A model generated the notes under the pieces. That model was not told where the DNA came from, made no database searches, and saw only the letters and a list, made by a program, of their open reading frames with translations. A stretch of 64,000 nucleotides of DNA from the NCBI GenBank assembly GCA_039621445.1, contig CP154956.1:79914474-79978473 (forward strand). The letters are read 5' to 3'. This document shows, piece by piece, positions 51,576 to 62,600 of this stretch. This stretch comes from Euglena gracilis. Taxonomy: Eukaryota > Euglenida > Euglenophyceae > Euglenales. The position numbers and the translations under genes are program-made. The first letter of the stretch is position 1, and each line of letters opens with the position of its first letter.

Positions 51576-52014
51576 CTCGCTCCCTAAGCTTTTTGAAACA
51601 GCAATAACTGGAAGGGCTAACAAATCAGCTTTGCTGTGAAACCTGACAGAAATGCACTGAAAAAAAATGCACGTATCAAGTACCAGGTCGGAATGGAAAA
51701 CAAAAGTGGTCGATTTGCAAAAATGCGCACGTGGTTAGACTTTTACACATCGTCCACGTGCATAAAGATGGACGTCATCGGAGTGCGAAATGGGCACACC
51801 ATGACGATGTGCGCATTTGTGCACATCATTTGCGCATTTGTGCACCGGCCACAATAGATATTTCAGACAGAACACGTCACAAACACGACCTTCAATTGCT
51901 CCTTCGGGTGTGCAATCTCAGCTGTCACATGCTTTCCTCTACCATGAGGCATTTTCTAGGGCCGATTCTGGTCCAGTGACAGGTCCAGGTGTATGTGGAT
52001 ACCGTTATCCTCTA
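51576..52014. other. unassigned sequence with N-family palindromes
   Basis: 51725-51785 and 51805-51850 contain CACGTGG...CCACGTGCA and GATGTGCGCATTTGTGCACATC, TTTGCGCATTTGTGCAC. The remainder is ordinary sequence without a recognised frame. Confidence 0.3.
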
Positions 52015-52436
52015 ACCCCCCCCTTATAGTAGGGCATGCCCTCTACAAGAGCAGGGTCCAAATAGTAGAGCACCCCCCCCTCTGGCGAAGCGAGCGTGCA
52101 CTACAAGAGCACCCCCCTGGACAACCAATGGAAGCAGAAGCAAGGCAAGCCATTCCATGTGATTGTGGCAAGGTTTGTAACTTGCCTCAAAAAGGCGAGC
52201 TTCCCAGGGCTCAGCGGCTAAACAATTCCTCCAACCTCGGCTGCCGTTTGCGCTTGGCTGCCGGTTTAGGTGGAGGAAGGGAGGTTGAGGGGACCGGAAA
52301 CTGACTGGGCGCTGGAACGCTGTAGGAAAATGTGTGTGATGTCCACTACAAGAGCAGGGTCCAAATAGAAGAGCCCTCCTCTGGCGAAGCGAGCGTCCAC
52401 CACAAGAGCACCCTCTCTACATTTAGGGGGGGGGGT
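52015..52436. mobile_element. family H element (A-C-tract ends), TA-flanked
   Basis: Left ACCCCCCCCC and right GGGGGGGGGT lie inside TA at 52013-52014 and 52437-52438. Both halves carry CTACAAGAGCAGGGTCCAAATAG and CTCTGGCGAAGCGAGCGT, so it may be two related insertions around 200 bases of other sequence (52130-52330). It shares motifs with 29327-29552. Confidence 0.55.
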
Positions 52437-53640
52437 TAGTAGGTAGCCCACTGCTGGCACGTCGCGGCGCACATCCAACGGCGCCGTTTTGCAAGGGGTG
52501 GCCCTCAAAAACTCCCACCACTTCCCCCTGGCTTGCGTTTTGCTGCAACAGTCGCATCAGGTGACGACAGTTGATGACATTTCAGCAGCCACAAGGCCGT
52601 CATCAGCCCACCGGTGCATCATAAAAAAATTGTGGAGCATACTTCTCAACTTTCAAGTGGTTGGTGTGCACAAATGCGCACATCAACCATTCACATATTT
52701 GCGCGTACCATCCACGTGTGTATTTTATATAGTTGGTGTGCGCATTTGCACACATCGACCACTTGTGTATTTGTATGTGGTTGATGTGCGCATTTGCGCA
52801 CATCAACCATCTACAAATACATAGATGATCGATGCACGCAAATGCACACATCCACCCTCATTTCATAAATCTGTGTCACGTGAGTGTTCCATCGATAGAA
52901 ACACATTTCGATACGTCGATAGCGGCCGAGTTCGAGAAAGTTTTTTTTTTGCCACAATCGTCGCTTAATTTAATTGCACATCACATTATCCAAATGGGGG
53001 AAAGTCGGTCCCTTTCAAACAGGTGTGCAGCACCCGGCAGTTACAGGCAGCAGGGGCAGACCAAAACCCATAGTTGTAACAGCCAGGTGACAATTTACCT
53101 GTTTGGCAGACGACAACACCAATCTGTCCCTCCAGACATATCAGACAGCTCGTTAGGATGATCGTTTGAGACTTTTGTGTTTCCTAACGTGCTTCGTGAG
53201 GTGTGAACATTATATATTGCTGTTTCACCAGGTGCAGTCGGCGGTGCAAGGTTTTACAAAAAAAAAGTCCATTTGCGCAATTGCGCACATCGACGAAGAG
53301 AAAAGGCTTCGGTGTGAGATGCGCCTCCTAAGTTTTGGAATGCCTGCCCAGATGGGGGGGGGGGTTATTTTTTTCACCGCCAAAGTCGGTCCCGAGGAAG
53401 ATAGGGCATTATTGGGGGGATTCCATGGCGTGGTATCATGAGCCCTTCGTGAGTCCACCCCTGGTGGAGGCAGGCTGAGGTGCCAGCCCATTTCAATCCC
53501 GGCGAGAAACTGCCCAGAGCTGGCCCGGCGTTTGAAAGGAACGTCAGGTGCCAAATACCAGGAATCGATTGGGAATTGGATTGGAATGTACGCCATGAGT
53601 TGTAAAATCTGTGCTGATACTTTTTTTTATTTTTTTTGAG
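52437..53640. repeat. N-family palindromes and unassigned sequence
   Basis: 52660-52860 has at least four hairpins, the best being GGTTGATGTGCGCA-TT-TGCGCACATCAACC at 52779-52808. 53270-53295 has one more. 53345-53470 has a G-tract and repeats such as GGGGGGGATT. Other frames are unrecognised. Confidence 0.45.
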
Positions 53641-53642
53641 GA

Positions 53643-53999
53643 ATGCTGATATTTAGGTGTGCACAAACCCTCATTGATGCAATCCTCTCTTCCCATTTCG
53701 TGTTTGAACGAAACACATTTGAGAAGGTCACAATGGTCAGAAAGAAATGCCTAATGGCTGTGCCACACGAGGCTGCCCTGTGCACGGTGGAGATGATGTA
53801 CCCGTATGGAAAGGACCTCCTCCTAAAGCCTGTGCAGAATCCCCTGTTGCCCATCGATGGCATTGGGAGGCGACCAGGCAGCCACTCCGCTGCGTATTTT
53901 TGTCATGTCGGCGTTCAAGACCCAATCTTCTTTCGATGTCGAATTCCCTTTGGCCCAAGAGTTAGGGGACCGTGCACCTTCGACCACGGTCCCCCTTAA
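53643..53999 (+). CDS. hypothetical protein fragment
   Basis: 119 codons including FVFERNTFEKVTMVRKKCLM, AVPHEAALCTVEMMYPYGKD and LLLKPVQNPLLPIDGIGRRP, ending with a stop before a C-tract at 53999. Even composition and few stops on this strand. A start at ATG 53643 is possible. No family recognised. Confidence 0.35.
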   Translation: MLIFRCAQTLIDAILSSHFVFERNTFEKVTMVRKKCLMAVPHEAALCTVEMMYPYGKDLLLKPVQNPLLPIDGIGRRPGSHSAAYFCHVGVQDPIFFRCRIPFGPRVRGPCTFDHGPP

Positions 54000-55747
54000 C
54001 CCCCCCCTTGAGCCTTGGCCCAAAGTATTGTCCTTGGTGTGAAAGTGTGTTTGGGCAAAATTTTAAGATTTTTTATTTCTGAAAATCAGCCCACAGACAA
54101 TTTGAAGGGAAGAACAACAGCACCGTTTTTGCAAAGCATACCCATCGCTGCCGTTTCCTCGTAAAATGTTTGGTGATTTACCAAAATACAGGTGTATTTT
54201 TTAATTGCATTGCCCATTTCCCATAAACAGAGTCATCGATCATCAGGGGAAGCTGCGGACCACATAATCTTGCATAATCCCGCATAATCCCGCATAATTT
54301 GCATTTTTATGGGGAAAATCCAGAAAAGAAGAGGCCCTGATAAGGGGTTGTTTTTGGGTTGGTTCCCATCCTGAAAAAGGACCCTTTTGACCCCTTCGAC
54401 CATGTTACAGAAAACTGTAACCATCTTGACGTTAGTGTTTTTTTTGTTTTTGCGGACTCCGTTGTCGCCCGGGCCCATTGCTGCCCTCTCGTGACCCTCT
54501 CGTGACAACTCGGGCTAGATGTGGTGGTGCATTGGTGTTGATGTGTGCCCTCCAAATGCAACCTGAGTATTTTTGCATTGGATGGTGGATACGTCGAGGT
54601 TGATGATTAAATTTTCGTGTTGGGAGGGCTTGCATCTGTTGCTAGATCACAGTCCCCAATGGGGTATTTCTGTGAGGGTTCTCCTTGGGAATGAATATTC
54701 GAGAGGGCCAAGAAGTGGAGAGGCACACCATGAGCTGGTCTTTATTCACCAGGAGCGTCAGGCAACCTTACGCAGCTGCCAAAGGCAGTTGTGCTCGTTA
54801 ATTTTTATTCCGGCTTGTGGAGGAAAGCCCCTCATGTCTCTTGTCCCATCTCCCACAGAGGGAACAGAGCCGGGACCCTTCGTCACATTGGCTGGCCCCC
54901 CGAGGGGGAACCCCTAGAATTGAGCTTCCTTTTGGATTGAAAGATGCGTTTTTTTTGTGTTCTAAGGTCCCGGCCTCTCCCCATGCGTTCGGTTTGGGAG
55001 CCAGATACCCGTAAAAAGTTGTTTGAAACAACCCGAATCTTCTTTAGAGGCAATACAAAAATTGTCATACAAAATATTTTTCCACAGTTTAAAAACTTGG
55101 GATAGAGCGTACCCCAATTTCTCATTCCTTTGCACAACTTTGTAAAAATCACTTTACTCCATTTTCATTCTCTTTATTTCATTCACATTGGATGGATTGG
55201 GCTATTTATTGGGCTGTTTTTGGTTTTTGGGCTATTCTTGGGCCAGAAATACCCCGAAATAGCCCAATAAATAGCCCAATTCAATAAAAACATCCTAAAA
55301 TGACAGAAGGGAATTCAAAGTGAACCAAATAAACCCAAGTTGGTCTCTCACACTTAGGCGGCCTAGCTTTTTCTTTTTATTTGCGCACTTGCGCAAATTT
55401 ACGAATTTTTTGATTCTGCTTTGTTTCGGCTGTGAAGGTCAGGGGGGTTTGAAAATACGTTGACAAGAGAGTGCAAAAAAATGTGCGAAATTCTGTTTTT
55501 GGCTGGGAGACCCCCGGGACTTTGGCGAAAAATGGTGTTTTGGGGGTGTCTCAAAATGGACTTTGTACGTTGAAACCCCCGGGACCTTGCCGGCCAAAAG
55601 GGAAAAAAACGCAAAAAAAAAAAGTACCATAGGAACGGGACCTTTACTGCCCTGCCCTTGTTGCTCCTTTCGGCTGTGTCCCCGGGTGTGTCCGAGCTGC
55701 CGGCGGTGTGCGTCCTGGGTTTTTGCCGGACTGCTTTGTTTGCGGCA
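54000..55747. other. unassigned sequence; GCATAATCC repeats and a 20-bp-arm hairpin
   Basis: 54262-54305 repeats CCCGCATAATCC and recurs at 58230-58270. 55197-55283 has perfect arms ATTGGGCTATTTATTGGGCT and the complement. Frames at 54573-54917 (plus) and 54798-55031 (minus) overlap and are unrecognised. 55380-55400 has TTTGCGCACTTGCGCAAA. Confidence 0.25.
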
Positions 55748-55863
55748 GCCCAACACTGGAAGGGCAAAATTGTGTTTATGGGCGCAAATGCGCGCACCAA
55801 TATAATTATGTTGGTGCGCGCATTTGCGCCCATAAACACAATTTTGCCCTTCTAGTGTTGGGC
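55748..55863. repeat. near-perfect 116-base hairpin (53-base arms, 10-base loop)
   Basis: The left arm 55748-55800 and the complement of 55811-55863 differ at one base. The loop is TATAATTATG. The arms contain GGGCGCAAATGCGCGCACC, the N-family motif. It could be a MITE, a small-RNA precursor or an extrusion-prone cruciform; the sequence alone does not decide. Confidence 0.75.
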
Positions 55864-56300
55864 TTTGGCACCCATGAACTGACGCCATTGATAAACGGTG
55901 TGACAAAGGAGCCGTGGGTGCGCAGACCAACGGGCCATCCAGTTGGTGGGTTTGTCAAATTATTTGTCGACGCGCAAGCTTATGGGCGCAAATGCGCGCA
56001 CAAACAAAAATTATGTTTTATGCGCGCATTTGCGCAAATGCGCGCATAAACATGTTCTCTGTTTATTTGCGCATTTGCGCAAATAAACACAGAGAAGAAC
56101 GGTGTGACGGAAGCACAACCGTCAAACACCAGCAGCAGATGTGGTTTATTTGCGCATTTGTGCGCATCAGTTTTTTGTGGGCGCAAATGTGCAAATAAAC
56201 TGCATGAAGAAACTGGACAATTTACTATGTTTATTTTGCGCATTTGCGCTCACAAAACAACGTGATGCGCGCAAATGCGCAAATAAACAACTAACGGAGG
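55864..56300. repeat. N-family palindrome cluster
   Basis: 56017-56050 is a perfect 34-base palindrome. 56055-56096 is a stem with one bulge. 56144-56200 and 56229-56288 are 57- and 60-base units both starting GTTTATTT and ending AAATAAAC with GCGCATTTGCGC-type arms. 55860-55975 between them is ordinary sequence. Confidence 0.65.
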
Positions 56301-57250
56301 AGTAGAAAACAATTTCATTTGGCCCTCCTACAGCAACCCTTAGTGGCTTCTGAATGGGTTGAAAGCAAATGGCCACACCGTCTCCTCCGGCACATGGTGT
56401 TATTGTGCCGTTTTTTTACCATTGACAGGTCCCACAAAAGAGGGAGACATAGGATCTCTTGAAGGTGGGTGCGCAGCCCACCACCCAGTAACGGTACATG
56501 TCCACCGGCACCAATTTGTGGGTCCCAAGGGCCCTTCCGCTGGCCTGCGGCCTCGGCTCCGCTGCTGCAGCCCCATCAGCTGCTGATGCTTCAGCACCCA
56601 CCAGACCGGCATCCACCTCCCTGGTGCAACAACACACACCGAAGCGGCCACGTTATACCCCGCAACCGGGGCGTGAGACTGGGGTATGACGTGGTGCCAG
56701 TGCATGGCAACCGGCAGCTGGAAAGAGATGGCCCTCAAACACCCGTTACTTTGGATGCAAGGAAGTGTTGAACTTTGATGCACCCCTGGATTGGGTGCAT
56801 CAAAGCGGTGGGACCCACTCCCCCCAAATTATGCACAAAAACCGGTGTTTTTTTTACGTTTTTCAAGGGAAAAATGGCAAAGAAAACCGTAAAATGGACT
56901 ACGGCCGGACACGTCCCGGGCATTTCAGGTGCCAAATTTTGACTTCTTGTAACGCAGTCCTGTTGCAGAAAAGGTGTCCAACAGTCACAGGTCGTTTGCA
57001 TGTCGTCAATTCATTACGTTTAACTGCCAAACGGATGACGCCAAAGGAACAGGTCGTGTGGGCCGGGTAACAGCAGTGCAAATGTACACACCTAAGGCAG
57101 GAAAATTTTGGCCAGTCACATGCCGTGTTCCAGTGAACATTCCACACCACCTCTCACCACAAATTTCATCACCATGTAATTGTGGTGCAAACCATTGGTT
57201 GGCGTGAGGAGTTGCGTTCGCCAGCTGTCACGGAGGAGGAGATGGTATCG
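56301..57250. CDS. unassigned open frames on both strands
   Basis: Minus frames 56416-56637 (THKLVPVDMYRYWVVGC, YVSLFCGTCQW-stop) and 56899-57150 (CVHLHCCYPAHTTCSFG), and plus frame 56974-57207 (VQMYTPKAGKFWPVTCRVPV), look partly protein-like. Overlap on both strands and no motif make strand and function uncertain. Confidence 0.2.
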
Positions 57251-57720
57251 CACAACTGATGTGTGTTGATGCGTGCATTTGCGCAAATAAACACAATTTT
57301 GTTTGTGTGCTCTAAGGCTCCTACAAACACATTATTTTGAAGCGGTGTATAAAATGTTTATGCGCGCATTTGCGCAAATGCGCAAACAAACGTAATTGTG
57401 TTTATTTGTGCAACTGCGCGCATCAACACGTCCATCGCGTTTTTAAACCTCGTAGGGTCATGGTCCTCGTTGGTGTCTTTTAACATAGAAAAAAGTACAT
57501 GTTGGTGGGCACATTTGCACAAGTAAACATAAACGTGTTGGTGCGCGCAAATGCGCACACCACCAAATAAGTTTGCGCGCGCATTTGCGCCCACCAACAC
57601 GTCATTTTATCATCATCGGTTTACGTTTTATTTGCGCAAATGCGCCCACAAACACAATTGTTTTTATTTGCGCAAATGCGCCCACAAACACACATCAGTT
57701 GCGTGACGGCTGGCTGACGT
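57251..57720. repeat. N-family palindrome cluster, second block
   Basis: 57262-57295, 57358-57430 and 57536-57601 carry GCGCGCATTTGCGCAAATGCGC stems; the last has arms GTGTTGGTGCGCGCAAATGC and complement. 57625-57700 is a direct repeat of TTTATTTGCGCAAATGCGCC-CACAAACACA. Confidence 0.6.
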
Positions 57721-57758
57721 GGTCTGTGGTGTGTGATGTAATGAGGCTCCGTGTGTTC

Positions 57759-58046
57759 TTACCGGTGGCGGCAGTATCCAAGCCAGTTCAGCCAGCACGT
57801 CAGCACCATTTCCAAGTGCCGTAACAAGGGGTGTGCGCCTCTCTCCTGTTTGATGTACAACAGCACAAGTCTCACCCTCAGTCTTATTAACGTCACCTGG
57901 TAAGCAGCATTCACACCAAACTTCTGGGAGTTAATCCCCTCCAATACAGGGGTGTAACGGTTCTTAAATCGTGTTCCGGTGCCAGGGTACAGGGTCCCAG
58001 GGGTTACGTAAAAATTTGCGCATTTGCGCAATTGCGCCCATTTCAA
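57759..58046 (-). CDS. hypothetical protein fragment
   Basis: Minus strand, 95 codons: YVTPGTLYPGTGTRFKNRYT, VLEGINSQKFGVNAAYQVTL, YIKQERGAHPLLRHLEMVLT. It begins inside an N-family palindrome (58015-58035), so the start is not natural. Protein-like; no family recognised. Confidence 0.3.
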   Translation of the reverse strand: MKWAQLRKCANFYVTPGTLYPGTGTRFKNRYTPVLEGINSQKFGVNAAYQVTLIRLRVRLVLLYIKQERGAHPLLRHLEMVLTCWLNWLGYCRHR

Positions 58047-59159
58047 AGGAAAAACCCTTAAGTGCGAATTTGGCCGCCTAAGTCACAGGGCTATGCGAAA
58101 TTATGCAATAAAAATGACCATTTTGGTCCAGTATTTCAGACCAAAGTTGGAGGTGCGTGACCTTCCAAGAAAGGGAACAACAGCAATTTTGTCCATTTTT
58201 GTTTGTCGTTTTTTTTTCCACGCAGTGTCGCACAATCTTGCATAATTACCACATACTCCCGCATAATTTGGAAAAAAATTGCAAAGTTAATCCCCACCTG
58301 CAAGCATTTCACCCTGAGGGTTCCAGCGAGGTGCCAGGGATCACAATTGTTGGTTGATTGATGAGGTTTTTGAAGCTCTTGTATTTGCCTTCATAGGGGT
58401 GAATACCGGCAATGCTGCCCTTTTGTTGAGGTAGATGGGGTAGATGGAAGCCTGGCTGAAGTCAAAGACCTCTATTATGATGAAATACATTCACCGGGGC
58501 AGCCTCTTTAGGCCACAATGTTGTACACCTCAAAAAAAATGCATCAGGAGAATGGTCGCGTTTCGCAAATGAGGGGCTTTTCAGGTTCCCTGTTTGGGTT
58601 CTGGATGTACCCCCAGCCCACCCCAATGATGCCAGTGCTGTCAGTGGCACTTGAAAGATGTTGCTCGCCCCAAACCACCGACAAACTCCCCTCCCCCCAT
58701 CAACCTGTCTCTTGGGTCATTTTGGATTTTGGTGGTCGAATTTTAACCAACAAATCCTTGGTTTACACAACGCTCAGCTGCTGTATTGTCATCAAATTGA
58801 TCGGAAGAAGACGAAAAAAACACCAGATGAAAATGAAGAAGCTTAGCTGCATGGGATATCCCATGGCCCATCCGAATTGGAAAAGGTTGATTGACTTCCC
58901 AAAAAAGGAAATTGAAATAAATGGTCTTTTCACAGCCACCGGGGTCAGTCAGATTGCATTGTGGCGGGTTTAAAATTTTGTGTTGTGTCCTCTCATGCCT
59001 TTTTTTTGTGTTATGTTGTTCTTGTCTTGTGTTGTTTGTTGTTCTTGTTATTCTTTATTCGGGAGAAGTCCAACCTTATTTCCCCCTCCTCAACCCCTGA
59101 GTGTTAGCTGTGAGAGGGCAGGCAGTATTAAAGCTTTTTGGATGAATGTCTTTTTTTAG
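58047..59159 (+). other. unassigned sequence, possibly upstream exons of the fucosyltransferase-like gene
   Basis: 58395-58510 has a plus frame FVEVDGVDGSLAEVKDLYYD. 58518-58973 is open but low in recognisable content (ATG near 58518, IALWRV-stop). The last 9 bases before 59160 are TTTTTTTAG, a good 3' splice site. GCATAAT repeats at 58230-58270. Confidence 0.25.
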
Positions 59160-59284
59160 AGCTTGTCCCCCGAGGATTGAGAGAGGAAATTGGCGCCAAG
59201 GTCTGCCAAGGTTATGCTGCACTCAACCTATCGGCCAATTTTGTGGCATTGAGCTTCCGTCGGGGAGACAAGTGGATCGAAGGA
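59160..59284 (+). CDS. fucosyltransferase-like exon with RRGDK motif
   Basis: After GTCTTTTTTTAG the frame reads LVPRGLREEIGAKVCQGYAA and LNLSANFVALSFRRGDKWIEG, then GTCGGT (59285) could be a 5' splice site. A hydrophobic strand followed by RRGDK is the GDP-binding H-x-R-R-x-D motif of alpha-1,6- and O-fucosyltransferase-type enzymes (FUT8/NodZ/POFUT-like), which add fucose from GDP-fucose to glycans or proteins in the secretory pathway. His is replaced by Ser (LSFRRGDK). Exon limits are inferred. Confidence 0.42.
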
Positions 59285-59832
59285 GTCGGTCAGCTCAGCC
59301 CCCGAGAGCGAGGCATGAATGAAGGTCGACGCCACCGGGTGCTGGACAGAAATATGGTGCGCAGCAAATAGTGAGCATATGACCATATGGCAACTATAAT
59401 GAGCGACCACCAATCACCCTGAATGATCGATTTGGTCGGTCAGGGATGATAAACAATTGCAATTGATTGATCAATCAGGTGGATTGCTTCTTTTATCATT
59501 CTTTTATAATGTCCAAATTTTAACCACAACTTCCGATGCCGAATTTATTGAAAGATCTCTGTGCCGAATTCACATTGCAGGCACAAGTTTTTTTGGTTGA
59601 ACCGGTAGGGTGGGTGGGTCCGCCCCTCCCCCAGGTTCGCCCCGAAACCCCTCCCCTCAGCATTTCAAAAATATCCCTGAATCGGCCGTTGTTTCTCTTC
59701 AAATGAATTATTCTAATATAATATAATATACACATATAATATATAAGTATGTATATATGTATATAATTGCATATTATTATTATATATATATATTATTATA
59801 TTAGTATTCTTATATATTGTTGTTGTTGTTGG

Positions 59833-59876
<44 letters not shown>

Positions 59877-59899
59877 GTTGTTGTTGTTGTTGTTTATTA

Positions 59900-59975
<76 letters not shown>

Positions 59976-61836
59976 TATATAGTTATATCTTGCATGTAAA
60001 ATATAATTGGATACATTATATATTATATGTTATATATTATAACCACATATATAACATATATATTATATTATATTGTATTATCTTGTATCTTATCTTATAT
60101 TATATTATCTTATATTCTATTATATTATATTATATTATTCTCTTATCTTCTTATATATATTATATTATATTCTCTTCTCTTATATTTCTCTATTATCTCT
60201 TCTCTCATATTTTTTAGTCGTGGACCCCCGGGGCGCCGAAAAAGTGTTATTTTTAGCATTTTTCGCGATTTTCGGCCATTTTTTGTGGGTCCCCTGGGAA
60301 CCCCCCCCCCCCCCCCGTGGGGGAGGGGAGTGGTGCCAGGGGGTGCCGGGGTGGGTCCCACCCTCCCTCCTGGTCTTAAAAAAAAGCCCTGATTCACATT
60401 ACATCACATTGTATCACATTACATCACATTACATTACATTATATTACATTACATTACGTCACGTTACGTTATATTACAGCACATTACATTGTGTTGCATT
60501 GCATTGTATTGTATTGTATTACATTGCATTGCATTGTATTGTGTTATGTTATATTATATTATATTGTATTATATTATAAAAATATTTTTAAAACCATGTT
60601 ATTTAATAATTTCTGACGTGATCTTTTTGTATCTTCATATGTGCTATTATATTTCTATTTTGTTCTGTCAAAAGGTTCTCAGCAGCATTTCACGCCATCG
60701 GACATTATTTTATCACCGTGTTATGTCATGCTTGCTTTGTGTCTTGTCCTACCCCCAGGAGGGCTTACTGATTGTTTTGGGTCCGACCCCAGAAGGGGCA
60801 TTGTTGGCCCCTTCTGGGGTCCGGCCCCCTTCTGGGTCCCAGAGATGGCCAACAATGACCGTCCCTGCACCAGAGGCGCGAATTCTTTGGTAAAGGTCAA
60901 ACGTCTTTTTTATATATGTGAGGGTGGAGTGTGGCCCCCCCTCATCCATCTGACCGTCTGAAAGTGAATGGTTTTCAAAAAGTAGCTTACAGGAAGTCGA
61001 CTTACCTCCCCCCCCCCTTGTCGTTGACACGGCGTGTCGTTGACACCCCCCCCACGTGTCAACGACACTTTCCTGGAACATATTTTTTCTTTTGCGTTGG
61101 CCACAGTTTCTGACAAATTTCAGCCAGGACATTTCAAAAATGGGTTGAATCTTCTTTCCAGCCATGGCTTCGAATGTCATCCCCATTCGCACCGGCCACA
61201 GTGTGGTGGACATGCATTCACGGGGTCATTCATTGTTACTGGTGCGGTCGATTTTTTTTTAGGTACTGTGTCGTTGACACGGCGTGTCGTTGACACACCC
61301 CCCGTGTCAACGACACTTTCCTGGAACATTGGCGTGTCAACGACAAGGGGGCACCACAAGGTGGAATGTCGGGACAGTTTAACCCCCCCCCAAAAATAAG
61401 ACCCGGGTCTTATTTTTGGCTTCGTTGCTAGAAGCCTCCAGGGGGGGGGGGGGGGCTTGTTTTTTGGGGGGTCTTATTTTTGATTTTTTCTTGACCGACC
61501 CGGGCCGGAAAAAAACATCATTTTTCAGGTTCCCAAAAGTATTAAAACTTTTCCTTCGGCGCTTCGCGCCATGTGTAAATTAGTGTAAATTGACATTTAC
61601 TATTTTTTTGCACTTCAAATATCTGAATTTTTTTTGAAATTTCATCATTTTTGTATGTGAAATTGGGGTTTCTGGTGATTTTTCAGGGAAAATTTTCAAC
61701 GTGTCCGCGCTTCGCGCCGTCAGGGGGGTCTTATTATTGGGGGGGGGGGTTATTTTTTGGATTTTTGCTCGATCGGCCCGGGGGGGGTCTTATTTTGGGG
61801 GGGGTTATTGTTATGGCCATTGCTTTGGGAGATGAG
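59285..61836. repeat. repeat-filled presumed intron
   Basis: 59700-60200 is AT, GTT and TAT microsatellite. 60215-60370 is family S. 60390-60590 is ACATTACATT-type microsatellite. 60770-60840 holds GGGGCATTGTTGGCCCCTTCTGGGG hairpins. 61014-61350 is family F. 61385-61815 has GGGTCTTATTTTTGG / AATAAGACCC hairpins with G-tracts and GGCGCTTCGCGCC. No coding frame continues through. Confidence 0.5.
61008..61352. mobile_element. family F hairpin element (TTGTCGTTGACACG)
   Basis: Outer ends CCCCTTGTCGTTGACACG (61014-61031) and the complement CGTGTCAACGACAAGGGG (to 61350) are perfect 18-base arms. Inside are two direct copies of GTGTCGTTGACACGGCGTGT...GTGTCAACGACACTTTCCTGG (61020-61080 and 61268-61328). 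The region between (61085-61260) is ordinary sequence. No target duplication seen. Confidence 0.6.
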
Positions 61837-62028
61837 GGACAATCTGATCATCTTCCATTGTTGCGTTCGGCGGCTGAGTTGTTTTCCGTTCCCATCCCGG
61901 TGAAGACATACATCCAGTTTGCCATCGACCGGGGCGTTTTGGATGCCTTGAAGCCTGCGGTGGTTTTTGTGGCGACGGACGATTATGAGGTCATTCCGGA
62001 GTACAGGGCCCTCAGGCCCGCCCTGTTA
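61837..62028 (+). CDS. fucosyltransferase-like exon with VATDD motif
   Basis: After a G-tract repeat the frame gives GQSDHLPLLRSAAELFSVPI, PVKTYIQFAIDRGVLDALKP and VVFVATDDYEVIPEYRALRP. A Y-x2-(hydrophobic) helix followed by VFVATDD about 45 residues after RRGDK is the second conserved block of FUT8/NodZ-like fucosyltransferases (YLATDD in FUT8). AG at 61835-61836 gives a phase-0 acceptor compatible with the donor at 59285. GTTACT near 62030 may be the next donor. The frame stays open to 62163, but the added residues are hydrophobic low quality. Confidence 0.45.
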
Positions 62029-62600
62029 CTCCCAACTCTCTCTTTTGTTGTTCTGTTAAGTTCCTTTGGGTGGGTTTTCCGCCAAATCAGAAGTCGCATT
62101 TGGCTTCTTTCAAAAGGAGTTTCCATGCAGCATTCATCCCCTGTGTTTTGTTTCAAGACCAATTGAACCGATTTGGGGGATATTGATCATCATCGTCATC
62201 ATCACCATCATCATCATCTATTTTTATCATCATCGTCATTATTAGTATTGACATTATTATAATTCTCATTGTCATTGCTATCAGTAGTATTGTTATGATG
62301 ATGTTGTTGTTGGTTGTTGTTGTTTCTGTTGTTGTTGTTTGTTTGTTTGTTTGTTTGTTTGTTTGTTTGTTTGTTTGTTTGTTTGTTTGTTTGTTTGTTT
62401 GTTTGTTTGTTTGTTTGTTTGTTTGTTTGTTTGTTTGTTTGTTTGTTTGTTTGTTTGTTTGTTTGTTGTTTGTTGTTTGTTGTTTGTTGTTTGTTGTTTT
62501 TGGTGGTGGTGGTGGTGTTGGTGTTACATTTTGAGGGAATATGTTTGAAACAGTTGATCATCAGGACCCTTTGGAAGGCAGTCAACATCCTCCAAAGCTA
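62029..62600. repeat. unassigned 130 bases, then (CAT)n and (TTTG)n microsatellites
   Basis: 62190-62230 is CATCATCAT-type. 62336-62500 is about 32 units of TTTG followed by TTGTTTG and GGT repeats. Frames here (Cys-Leu-Phe-Val and Gln-Thr-Asn runs) are microsatellite artefacts. Confidence 0.75.

Noticed and set aside
55748-58040. Direct repeats of GCGCAAATGCGC as a possible CRISPR or origin iteron array
   Set aside because: Units are palindromes at irregular spacing in eukaryotic sequence; no uniform spacers and no associated replication or cas genes.
59767-60580. Open frames rich in Tyr, Ile, Leu and Val on the plus strand
   Set aside because: AT, GTT and ACATT microsatellites; no codon-level structure beyond the repeat unit.
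61837-62163. Single-exon reading of the VATDD frame starting from the in-frame ATG near 61814
   Set aside because: The upstream part is G-tract repeat and a lone C-terminal half of a fucosyltransferase would lack the RRGDK motif, so a split gene is more likely.
62336-62500. Regular 4-base spacing resembling an array; long Cys/Leu/Val and Asn/Thr/Gln frames
   Set aside because: Simple TTTG microsatellite. No CRISPR-like spacers and the frames are repeat artefacts.
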